From: an uncultured Caulobacterales bacterium
Lineage (GTDB): Bacteria > Pseudomonadota > Alphaproteobacteria > Caulobacterales > Caulobacteraceae
DNA: 64,000 nt
Direction of reading: 5' to 3'
NCBI GenBank assembly: GCA_903840435.1
Contig: CAIMFV010000005.1
Location: forward strand, 22,962-86,961
The notes beneath the pieces were generated by a model. That model saw only the letters and a list, made by a program, of their open reading frames with translations, was not told the DNA's origin and ran no database searches. Below, in pieces: positions 8,246 through 15,690 of this stretch (positions are counted from its first letter, which is position 1; each line of letters starts with the position of its first letter). Both the position numbers and the translations under genes were made by a program.

Positions 8246-9297
8246 CAGGCCTCACCCAAGGCAAGGCTGCGGTCGGCGCCGCGCGCGGTCCGTTGCAGGG
8301 CCTCAACCACACTAAAAAAGGCGTCGCTGCGGTCAAGATTGATGCCCTCGACCTCGTCGGGCAGGGAGACGAACTGGCTCCAGGCTTCCGACCATCTGGC
8401 GCGCGCGGCAAGGTCGCCGCCCTCGAGGCCCGCGACCCGATCAGCGATTTGGTCGCACAGGTGGGCGATAAACAGGCGGAACTGGCTCCCCCCTTCGCTA
8501 CCCCGGAACATTTCCGCTGTGGTCAGGGCAAAAACCGGATCGGCCTCAGCGCCCAGCGCCATCAGCCGGGCCGCAGCCGCCTCAAGCTTGGCGCCGCCAT
8601 CGTCTGCGCCGTGCACGAGCCTTCCCGGTGAGCCTGCCGCCAGCCTCGCCCTCACTTGCGCCTCATCCTGGGAGACCCCAAACCGCGCGACAGCCAGATC
8701 AGCCAATTGGGCTTCGGACCAGGGCTTGACGCTGAGGCGGCGGCAGCGTGAACGCACCGTGGGGAGGAGTTTTCCAGGTTGATGCGAGACAAGCAACAAG
8801 ACGCCCCGCGCTGGCGGCTCTTCCAGCGTTTTCAACAAGGCATTGGCGGCATTGAGGTTGAGGTCTTCCGCCGCGTCGATCAAGGCCACGCGAAACGGCG
8901 CTAACGCAGGCGCCTTGGAGAAAAACTCCGCCAAGCGCCGTGCCTCATCGACGGAAATCCCCCGCCGCGCCTTGCCCGTCTCGTCATAACGGTTGAGCAG
9001 AATAAAGTCGGGATGGGCCCCGGCCAGCATCAAGCGCGCCATGGGATCATCGGGCGAACTGCCCGCAGGCCCAAAGGCGTGATTGGGCTTTGCGCCCAAC
9101 AGGCGCCTTGCCAAGCGATGGGCGAGCGCGGCCTTACCCAAGCCTTCCGGCCCAACAATCAACCAGGCATGGTGCAGACGCCCACGCGCCAAGCAGTCCA
9201 AAAACACCTCTGCGGCGGTATCGAGGCCCTGCAAGGCTTCGGTCAACCTGGCCGGGTCCTCCGCCACGGGTTCGGAAGCGCTGCGCGGGGCGGCCAT
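8245..9297 (-). CDS. holB: DNA polymerase III subunit delta prime
   Basis: This is the clamp-loader delta-prime subunit, which loads the sliding clamp with tau/gamma and delta. The 350-residue protein has a P-loop-like GPEGLGKAAL near residue 50. It also has the diagnostic ANALLKTLEEPP and the SRC motif (TVRSRCRRL) of clamp-loader AAA+ subunits. Start ATG 9297 overlaps the tmk stop as TGATG, which is why it is preferred over an in-frame start 66 bases upstream. The tmk-holB pairing is widely conserved and supports the call. Confidence 0.92.
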   Translation of the reverse strand: MAAPRSASEPVAEDPARLTEALQGLDTAAEVFLDCLARGRLHHAWLIVGPEGLGKAALAHRLARRLLGAKPNHAFGPAGSSPDDPMARLMLAGAHPDFILLNRYDETGKARRGISVDEARRLAEFFSKAPALAPFRVALIDAAEDLNLNAANALLKTLEEPPARGVLLLVSHQPGKLLPTVRSRCRRLSVKPWSEAQLADLAVARFGVSQDEAQVRARLAAGSPGRLVHGADDGGAKLEAAAARLMALGAEADPVFALTTAEMFRGSEGGSQFRLFIAHLCDQIADRVAGLEGGDLAARARWSEAWSQFVSLPDEVEGINLDRSDAFFSVVEALQRTARGADRSLALGEA

Positions 9298-9959
9298 CAG
9301 TGCGGCTCCGACGCTATAGGTGCATCCCCTGCTGCCTCCAGGCGGGGGGCGAGCGCCGCCCAAATCGCCTCAAACACGGCATCCTCGCTCAAGCTCGCGG
9401 AAATAACGACACAGCGCTTTGGCTCCGCAGCCGCGATCTTCAGAAAACCCTCCCTTAGCCGCTCGTGAAAGGCCAGCGCCTTGGCTTCAAAACGCGCCTC
9501 TGCCCCGCCGCGCGCCCCTGCCCGGCCAAGCCCCAATTGCGGCGGTGCATCAAGTACCAGGGTCAAATCAGGACGGGTCTCGCCCAAGACCTGATCCTCA
9601 AGGCGCAAGATAAATTCCGCGGCCAGTCCCCCGGCTGCACCCTGATAGGCGCGGGTCGAGTCGGCAAAGCGGTCGCACAGTACAATCTCTCCGCGCGCCA
9701 AGGCGGGCCGAATGGTGCGGGCCAAATGGTCCTCCCGGGCGGCATTGAGAATCAAGGTCTCCGCCAGAGGCGACCAGCGCTCGGTATCGCCGGTAACGAG
9801 AAGTGCGCGCAAGGCTTCCGCCCCCGGCGAACCGCCCGGCTCCCGCGTCGTGGTCACGCCATAGCCAAGCGCGCGCAGGCGTTGCGCCACGCGCCGCACC
9901 TGGGTCGATTTCCCAACCCCTTCGCCGCCTTCAAAGGTGATAAACCGCGCTCTGGCCAC
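9297..9959 (-). CDS. tmk: Thymidylate kinase
   Basis: Tmk converts dTMP to dTDP with ATP. The 220-residue protein has the P-loop FEGGEGVGKST directly after the start, the substrate-binding REPGGSPGAE, and DRFADSTRAYQG. GTG 9959 is chosen because GGAGAG lies 7 bases upstream and the protein then begins at the usual MARARFITFEGG. It is the first gene of the four-gene minus-strand operon ending at 6639. The promoter should lie between it and tRNA-Ser at 10102. Confidence 0.93.
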   Translation of the reverse strand: MARARFITFEGGEGVGKSTQVRRVAQRLRALGYGVTTTREPGGSPGAEALRALLVTGDTERWSPLAETLILNAAREDHLARTIRPALARGEIVLCDRFADSTRAYQGAAGGLAAEFILRLEDQVLGETRPDLTLVLDAPPQLGLGRAGARGGAEARFEAKALAFHERLREGFLKIAAAEPKRCVVISASLSEDAVFEAIWAALAPRLEAAGDAPIASEPH

Positions 9960-10101
9960 TGAAACTCTCCGCGCCCCTCCTTCCCAAGCTTTGGCGCGGC
10001 GCGCAAGGGAGAGGAACAAGCCACTAGACCAAATCAAAAAGCCGGTTTAATCCCAACCCCTCTCGCGCCCCGGTCCTCACCTGCGCGCGACGACATCTAA
10101 A

Positions 10102-10191
10102 GGATGGGTGGCCGAGTGGTTTAAGGCAGCGGTCTTGAAAACCGCCGTAGGTGGAAGCCTACCGTGAGTTCGAATCTCACCCCATCCGCCA
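10102..10191 (+). tRNA. tRNA-Ser(TGA)
   Basis: A 90-base tRNA with acceptor arms GGATGGG (10102-10108) and CCCATCC (10181-10187) and encoded CCA at 10189-10191. The anticodon loop CTTGAAA has TGA at 10136-10138. The long variable arm typical of serine tRNAs is present, and the T-loop reads GTTCGAATC. It borders a 5-kb accessory island on its 3' side, the usual side for integration into a tRNA gene. Confidence 0.97.
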
Positions 10192-10784
10192 GGTCTTTAA
10201 GTGGGAACTGGCTGTATATTGCAGTTCGTCACACATAAGTGGCGCAGCCGGGATTTACACCCCATGATCCGCATCACGCGTTAGGCTACCTCGACTTGGT
10301 GGGCGAACTCGGGCATCGGCTTTAATCCCACCTTCCCCCATTCCGCGCCTCACGCCTCCCAAACGCCAACTGATTTGCAAGGTTGGTGTTGACGCAACCA
10401 AGCTGGAATTTGAATTCACGCTGCGTGGCAGCCGGTTCGCTAATGGCAATAATGGAGCGGTATCCGGATGGGCAGTATTCCGAACGTAAACGGGCGGATG
10501 CGGGCGCAAATTCGCGGGTTCAGTCGCGACGGTTGCCGAGCAAATCTGGACAGTAAGCGTGGTTGACGTGAGCTGCGGCTCTTGCCGAATACACCATTCG
10601 GTTAATGCAGACCGGCCGGTAAGCCTTGCGTTCAAATTCCGGGCATGTCCCGTAGTTGTTGACGACCTCAATAAGGCAGCCTGTTGCTCGACGTATTCTA
10701 AAGCAGCAACGAATTCCTTAGTGATAATAGCGCGAACGTTGAAGCAAGTCCTTTGGCGCGCTACAAAAGACGAGGTCATTTTTT
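10192..10784. other. Non-coding gap at the left edge of the island
   Basis: About 590 bases follow tRNA-Ser with no gene I can support. Reading frames exist on both strands but overlap one another, lack ribosome binding sites and look like random translations. No integrase remnant is recognisable. The promoter of the downstream three-gene cassette must lie near the right end, where a GAGGT (10772-10776) could serve as ribosome binding site. Confidence 0.5.
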
Positions 10785-12188
10785 TTGGGGCGGGTCGTGG
10801 CATTACCGAAACTGGTCGGACGTCAGCGAGAAGTCGTATATCTTCCGACACAGGGGCACCAGGTGATTTTGGGCACAGCCGGAAGCGGAAAGACCTCAAT
10901 GGCTGTCTTACGAGCGGCGCAGCTATCGAATCCCAGCTTTCCCGGGTCCGGTAAGACGCTCCTCATCACGTTCAACAAGACGTTGGGAGCCTATATCCGC
11001 TTCCTCGCGGCCGATATTCTGCGCGGTGTCACCGTCGAGAATTTCCATCGTTTTGCCCGCGGATATTTAAGCGCATTGGGACAAATGAAGGGCACGTCGA
11101 TCTTGCCGACCAAGCGCTACGTGGAACTAGTCCAGAAGGCGGTTTCAAATGTCGCTGGCCACCACGATTCTCATGCATTTTTCAACCGCCCGTCTTCCTT
11201 TTTCGAGGCAGAGATCCGTTGGTTGTCGCAGCACGGGATCGTGAGCTCGGAAGATTATGACTCAATCAGCAGGACTGGGCGTTCTGACGCGCGCCTTATC
11301 CGTTCGATGCGCCCGACGATGTGGAAGATTCTCGAGGAGTACCGTAGGCTGCGCCTAGAAGCTGGTTACCGTTATGACTTGTACGATATTGCGTCTGCGG
11401 TCGCGTATGCGTTCGACTGCGATGGCAGGCCGCGGCTCTACAGACACGTTATAGTAGATGAGGGGCAAGACCTCTCTCCGGAGATGCTTCGTGCCTTATC
11501 CAAAGCGGTGCCGACTGACGGGTCGTTCACGTTCTTTGGGGATGTTGCGCAGCAGATTTACGGCAACCAATTGACTTGGAGATCGGCAGGCCTGAACCAT
11601 CCGAAAGTCTGGCATTTCGAAGAGAATTATCGCAACACCCAAGCGATCGCGGACTTGGCCTTAGCGATCTCTCGAATGCCGTATTATGCCGGGGAAGCCG
11701 ACTTGGTCGCGCCTAAGCAGCCGGCGGCCGAAGGTCCGAAGCCCACACTGGTTCATTTCACCGACCGGGACCGAGAGATAGACTTCGTGGTCGACCGCTC
11801 AACGCGCTTCGCCCGAACCCGGAGCGTGGCGATCCTGACCCGAACGCGCGCACAAGCTCGAACATTCATCTCGAAGCTTCCCGAAGCCCGCAAGCTCACG
11901 GATTCACTCGAGATCTGGAAGGAAACTACCGGGATCTGGATTGGCACGCTTCACAGCGGCAAGGGCCTTGAATTCGATAGCGTCATTTTGCCGCACCTTT
12001 CTGAAGCGGAATTCCCGCATCCTCTCGCAGTCGAGAAGATCGGACTTGAGGAGAGTACCGCAATCGATGGACGCATCCTTTACGTGGGGGTCACGCGCGC
12101 GAGGACGGCACTGCTCCTGACATATACAGGCGATCGTACCGCGTTGCTTCCGCCCAACCGCACGCTCTATGTGGAAGTCGAAGAATGA
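10785..12188 (+). CDS. UvrD/Rep-like superfamily 1 DNA helicase, first gene of the DarT cassette
   Basis: A compact SF1A helicase of 467 residues with all core motifs: I GTAGSGKTS (30-38), II VDEGQDLS (224-231), III FGDVAQQIYG (251-260), IV ENYRNT (280-285), V TLHSGKGLEFDSV (388-400) and VI LYVGVTRAR (432-440). The large 2B insertions of full-length UvrD are absent and no nuclease domain follows. TTG 10785 is taken as start because GAGGT lies 8 bases upstream; GTG 10797 is an alternative. The stop TGA overlaps the ATG of the next gene (ATGA, 12185-12188). Its linkage to an ADP-ribosyltransferase suggests it acts on DNA damaged or marked by that toxin, or senses foreign DNA (inference). Codon use is more mixed than in neighbouring core genes. 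Confidence 0.85.
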   Translation: MGRVVALPKLVGRQREVVYLPTQGHQVILGTAGSGKTSMAVLRAAQLSNPSFPGSGKTLLITFNKTLGAYIRFLAADILRGVTVENFHRFARGYLSALGQMKGTSILPTKRYVELVQKAVSNVAGHHDSHAFFNRPSSFFEAEIRWLSQHGIVSSEDYDSISRTGRSDARLIRSMRPTMWKILEEYRRLRLEAGYRYDLYDIASAVAYAFDCDGRPRLYRHVIVDEGQDLSPEMLRALSKAVPTDGSFTFFGDVAQQIYGNQLTWRSAGLNHPKVWHFEENYRNTQAIADLALAISRMPYYAGEADLVAPKQPAAEGPKPTLVHFTDRDREIDFVVDRSTRFARTRSVAILTRTRAQARTFISKLPEARKLTDSLEIWKETTGIWIGTLHSGKGLEFDSVILPHLSEAEFPHPLAVEKIGLEESTAIDGRILYVGVTRARTALLLTYTGDRTALLPPNRTLYVEVEE

Positions 12189-12880
12189 TCGAAGCCATCC
12201 AAAAAGAGATTGCCACACGGGGCATCACCCGGCTTTGCCACTTCACGCCCTCACGCAGCCTTGCCCACATCTTGGCTGGCGGCGACGGCATCCTGCCCTC
12301 TAGGTTGCTTAAAGAAGAGGAGCGCTTGCTCTTCAATCCCACCGATCTCCAACGGCTAGATGGCCATCCCGATCACATTTGTTGCTCAATCGAATATCCT
12401 AACGCTTGGTATCTTGATCGCGCGCGAAAAGGTGAAATTCTATTTCGAGACTGGGTCGTGATCTTTATCGATCCTGCGGTGCTCGCCTCGAAAGAAACCT
12501 TGTTCTGTCCCCGAAATGCCGCCGCTGGCTTGGGCAACTACATAAGCGCGGGTCATGAAGCATTCACCAGCATGTTCGCGCCCTCGGTCCCAGGGGCGCA
12601 AGGAAAGGTGCGCGACCGAACGCTCCTGCATCTTGCCTGTTCTCCAACCGATGATCAGGCTGAGGTGCTAGTGCCTCACTCGATCCCACCGCTCAGCATA
12701 AGGGCGATAGGGCTGTCCAGCGAGGAACAAGCAAGGGCGGAGCGTGTCCGACTCGATATTTTGGGTATCGACATTGGCGATTTGAAGTTTGTGGTAGCCC
12801 CCTCTCTGTTCAACAAGTACGCTCTCAGTCAGGCCATCCGAGCAGGGCAAAGACCATCAGAAACGCTGTGGACCGTATGA
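12185..12880 (+). CDS. DarT-like (DUF4433) DNA ADP-ribosyltransferase
   Basis: The 231-residue protein resembles DarT toxins, which transfer ADP-ribose from NAD+ to DNA bases. The N-terminal segment ITRLCHFTPSRSLAHIL has the family's His (His19) and a helix leading to GGDGILPS. The central block ICCSIEYPNAWYL (65-77) is typical of DUF4433. The DQAEVLVPHSIPP block (157-169) holds Glu160 in the QAE position of the catalytic glutamate. Start and stop overlap the flanking genes by ATGA on both sides. No DarG macrodomain antitoxin is present; the adjacent ARH-family gene is the likely reversing enzyme (inference). The base specificity (T or G) cannot be read from sequence. Confidence 0.85.
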   Translation: MIEAIQKEIATRGITRLCHFTPSRSLAHILAGGDGILPSRLLKEEERLLFNPTDLQRLDGHPDHICCSIEYPNAWYLDRARKGEILFRDWVVIFIDPAVLASKETLFCPRNAAAGLGNYISAGHEAFTSMFAPSVPGAQGKVRDRTLLHLACSPTDDQAEVLVPHSIPPLSIRAIGLSSEEQARAERVRLDILGIDIGDLKFVVAPSLFNKYALSQAIRAGQRPSETLWTV

Positions 12881-14667
12881 CCGACCGTTTTGTTCTCGAT
12901 GACAATGACAGCGTCACCTTCCGCCCCAGGCGCGACCGCGTGGAAGGGGCGTTTTTGGCTGCCGCAGTTGGGGACGCAATGGGTTGGCCGTACGAAATGC
13001 GTGCCTCTCGGATCGGCGGCAAGCGAAAGTCACCTAACCTTGCCTTCGAGGCTTGGACGAAGCGCTCCGGCGGTCGCTTCCAACCGCACGAGGAAGCGAT
13101 CGGCGCAGGAAGCTACAGCGACGATACCCAGCTGATCCTAGCTTGTGCGCGGTCGTTACTACGTGAACCGACCAATTGGTGGCTCCTCTTCGCTACCCAA
13201 GAGCTTCCGCTGTGGACGCTTTATCAGCGTGGCGGTGGCGGTGCGACGAAGCGTGCAGCAACAACCTGGCTCTCGGGCCGCGCGCCGTGGCGAGCCAAGC
13301 ACGATGAAGTGGATCGGTATCTTGCAGCTGGCGGCAATGGAGTCGCCATGCGGATTTTGCCGCATTGTCTCCGTCGCGTGGGCGACGCTAACTTTTCTGC
13401 GCTTGCCTTGGACATCATGACCGATGGAGTTACTACCCACGGCCACCCGCGCGCCTTGGTCGGGGCCTTGGCATATGGCTACGGCCTCTGGGAGGCGCTA
13501 CGGCAGCGCGGAACGCTTGGCTACGGCCAGCTACTCGAAGTTGTTAGGTCGAACCAGGAGGCGTGGGGCACCGTACCCTCGGTGATGGAGCGCTGGCCTA
13601 ACTGGATTGAGGCAGCCGATCGCTCCGGAACCTATCAGGCGCAATGGACAGACGCGGTACGCGAGCAACTGGATCTGCTTTATCGATGCTTGACAGGCCT
13701 CGCGGGCGGCGTTGCCGTCCTCGATGAAGACGTGCTCAAGGAACTGGGATGTTTTGACAAGCGAGTGAATGGATCAGGCACGATCAATGCGGCTGCGGCG
13801 CTTTTCCTCGCCTCACGGCACGCCGCAGATCCGGTCGAGGGTGTAAAGCAGGCCGCGCTTGCTGAAGGGGCGGACACAGATACGCTCGCTTCGATGACAG
13901 GCGGACTTCTTGGCGCGGCGATAGGCCTGGAATGGCTTTCGCCCTTCCTACGCGATCTACAGGATTGCGAAACAATCCGTCGTACGGCGTACGAGATTTA
14001 CGGTCTCCCAAAGAGGGCCGCTCCGAGCCACGAGCATCGCCCAGTCACCAAGGCGGCGCTCAATGCTTTTCTCTCCGAGCTTACTGAGCTTCGCGAACCG
14101 TCTCCAATCAGACTTCCTAATGGGTTGATAGCTAGTGCAACAAGTTGGGACGGTATCATCCCAATGTCTCCGTCGCTCACGGCGAACGGCTGGCAGCTCA
14201 CGCTTGATAATGGTCAAACGCTCTTCATCAAGAAACTAGGTAAGAGGAGGGGGCGGACGCCCGAAGGACCCAGCACAGAGCCTGAACTCAGTTTCGGTTC
14301 ACCTGCGGAGATGTCCGCTCCATTACATCTTGGGCTTCGACTGGTTGTTTCGGATCTCGCACGGTCCGTGGCGTTCTACCGAGAGGTTTTGGGGCTACGC
14401 ATCAGTAAACGGACCACCAAGTCAGTAAATCTGGAGGGGGTGCTGTCACTAGTTGAAGCGCGACATCTCGAAGGCGTGACTGATCACGTCACGGTCTTCG
14501 CTGACGTTGCCGATGTTCGACGAACTTTTGCTGCCTATGAGCGGCTCATGCCAGAAGGTGCTTCTCGCATCGACGAACGAGACGATCGTACGCGGCTACA
14601 ATGTTTCGACCCAGACGGATACCGTGTCGAGATCTACCAGATGCATCGCGCTGGCGCAGACATCTAG
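12877..14667 (+). CDS. ADP-ribosylglycohydrolase (ARH/DraG family) fused to a C-terminal VOC (glyoxalase) domain
   Basis: A 596-residue two-domain protein. Residues 20-380 form an ADP-ribosylglycohydrolase with complete di-metal motifs: GDAMGWPYE (32-40), SDDT (81-84), GNGVAMRILP (153-162), THGHPRA (187-193) and GADTDTLASMTGGLLGA (331-347). A linker (about 385-480) precedes a VOC fold (482-590) with HLGLRLVVSDLARSVAFY, FYREVLGL, and a terminal DPDGYRVEIYQ. VOC metal candidates are His484 and Glu585. Start ATG 12877 overlaps the DarT stop by ATGA. ARH enzymes remove ADP-ribose from arginine, serine or other sites, so this is the likely antitoxin or repair arm of the cassette. I know of no standard role for the fused VOC domain. 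Confidence 0.87.
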   Translation: MTDRFVLDDNDSVTFRPRRDRVEGAFLAAAVGDAMGWPYEMRASRIGGKRKSPNLAFEAWTKRSGGRFQPHEEAIGAGSYSDDTQLILACARSLLREPTNWWLLFATQELPLWTLYQRGGGGATKRAATTWLSGRAPWRAKHDEVDRYLAAGGNGVAMRILPHCLRRVGDANFSALALDIMTDGVTTHGHPRALVGALAYGYGLWEALRQRGTLGYGQLLEVVRSNQEAWGTVPSVMERWPNWIEAADRSGTYQAQWTDAVREQLDLLYRCLTGLAGGVAVLDEDVLKELGCFDKRVNGSGTINAAAALFLASRHAADPVEGVKQAALAEGADTDTLASMTGGLLGAAIGLEWLSPFLRDLQDCETIRRTAYEIYGLPKRAAPSHEHRPVTKAALNAFLSELTELREPSPIRLPNGLIASATSWDGIIPMSPSLTANGWQLTLDNGQTLFIKKLGKRRGRTPEGPSTEPELSFGSPAEMSAPLHLGLRLVVSDLARSVAFYREVLGLRISKRTTKSVNLEGVLSLVEARHLEGVTDHVTVFADVADVRRTFAAYERLMPEGASRIDERDDRTRLQCFDPDGYRVEIYQMHRAGADI

Positions 14668-14745
14668 CTGCGGACCTGTAGCAAAATATCTTCTCCAGTG
14701 GCTCTAAGACTTGTTGGCAAATAAGCTGCCTTATGTGAGGGTTAA

Positions 14746-14904
14746 ATGCCGACCGAGTTCAATATTCCCGATATCCGTGAGGCTATGCACGATCGTATTT
14801 TTGCGCCGTATCGGCCGAGGGAGAAGATCGTAGAGTTTATTCTTTGCGCCGATTGTCAGCTACAGCTTATTGCGTCTTCGGATACAGAAATATCTCGCCA
14901 TTAG
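14746..14904 (+). CDS. Hypothetical small protein in the island
   Basis: A 52-residue reading frame starts at ATG 14746 behind a good ribosome binding site (GAGG at 14737-14740, 5 bases away). The protein is charged, contains two Cys in LCADCQLQL, and lacks signal or membrane segments. I recognise no family. It follows the ARH/VOC gene by 78 bases on the same strand and could belong to the same transcript. It is also short enough to be spurious. Confidence 0.4.
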   Translation: MPTEFNIPDIREAMHDRIFAPYRPREKIVEFILCADCQLQLIASSDTEISRH

Positions 14905-15192
14905 ATCGTCGTGGATGCGTTTTCGCGACTTTCCTCCCGGACTGATTTCGGCCACCCAGTCGTCCGGAGCTTGATCGATCGGCTTGCCGACTGGAGCTAG
15001 TTCGACCGCTATTATTTTGATCAGATCAGCGCGAGTAACCGCACTCAAGCGGAAGGCAGGACCTCGCGACTGACACACGCGGTCAATCACCGGAAGGCCG
15101 TGGCGACCAGACGGGACGCCGCATTTGGCCAAGCGCAGGTCAATCAGAGGTAAACTGCTGAACTCATAGCAATCCATAATGCTTTTGCCACG
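14905..15192. other. Right part of the island, no firm gene
   Basis: This stretch carries one minus-strand reading frame of about 105 codons (14860-15177) that would overlap the small plus-strand gene. It lacks a convincing ribosome binding site and I recognise no family. The base composition is less GC-rich than in the flanking core genes. The broken vapC (15193-15258) marks its right limit. Confidence 0.4.
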
Positions 15193-15258
15193 TTATTCGT
15201 CACAGGCATGACGCCCGGGCGGGTGGGAAATGATGTTGGTGTCGATCAGATAGCTCAA
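15193..15258 (-). pseudogene. Truncated VapC PIN-domain toxin
   Basis: TTG 15258 overlaps the antitoxin stop. The first ten residues (LSYLIDTNII) match the start of VapC-type PIN ribonucleases, including the first catalytic Asp in the IDTN motif. The match then fails and a stop appears after 21 codons at 15193. The remaining roughly 110 residues with the other acidic ligands are absent. The break is where the island meets core sequence, so insertion or deletion at the island edge probably destroyed the toxin. Confidence 0.7.
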
Positions 15259-15536
15259 AGCTCAACGGCCCTTGCAGCCTCTGGGCTGCGCTCAAGATCG
15301 ATTCCTTTCAGCGGGGCCGACGCGAGGAGGGCCTTGAGAGAGGTCGGCGTTGGTGCAGCCAAACCTGCCTGAAGCAACCGGCGGGCCTCCACTTGTCGCA
15401 CAGGGTCGGCAAGTGCCGATGCCACTTGGCGCAAAAGATTAGCATCTTCTTTGCGGACCTTCACTTCAACGCGCACAAACCCCTCGCGTTCCATGCGGGC
15501 ACGGTGGGCCGCGAGGTTAGACATTGCTTTCGCCAT
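15255..15536 (-). CDS. VapB-like antitoxin of a broken vapBC pair
   Basis: A 93-residue protein resembling antitoxins that precede PIN-domain toxins in Alphaproteobacteria. It has NLAAHRARMEREGFVRVEVKVRKEDA at the N-terminus, ALADPVRQVEARRLLQAG in the middle and a short toxin-binding tail (KGIDLERSPEAARAVEL). ATG 15536 follows GAGGCGGAAAAG; ATG 15524 is an alternative. The partner vapC overlaps its stop but is truncated, so the antitoxin is an orphan. It is divergent from the GST gene. Confidence 0.7.
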   Translation of the reverse strand: MAKAMSNLAAHRARMEREGFVRVEVKVRKEDANLLRQVASALADPVRQVEARRLLQAGLAAPTPTSLKALLASAPLKGIDLERSPEAARAVEL

Positions 15537-15690
15537 CTTTTCCGCCTCGAAATTTCCGGAAATTATATTGGAAACCCCATCTCCCCACAACGCCCGCGCG
15601 AGAAAGATCGAGGTGGCGGCCAAATCCTCTCCCTCGCCTTGCCATTCCGCGCTATCGAGGCCCACCTCTTTCCGCTCAAAGGACCCGCCC

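Noticed and set aside
10255..10954. Reading frames of 214 (minus) and 131 (plus) codons after tRNA-Ser
   Set aside because: They overlap each other, have no ribosome binding site and no recognisable motif.
12185..14667. Classical DarTG system
   Set aside because: The partner has ARH motifs (SDDT, DTDT) and no macrodomain, so the DarG name does not apply.
10170..15690. Duplicate of the tRNA-Ser 3' end as an attachment site
   Set aside because: Looked for a second copy of GTTCGAATCTCACCCC in and beyond the island by eye and found none, so att sites are not claimed.
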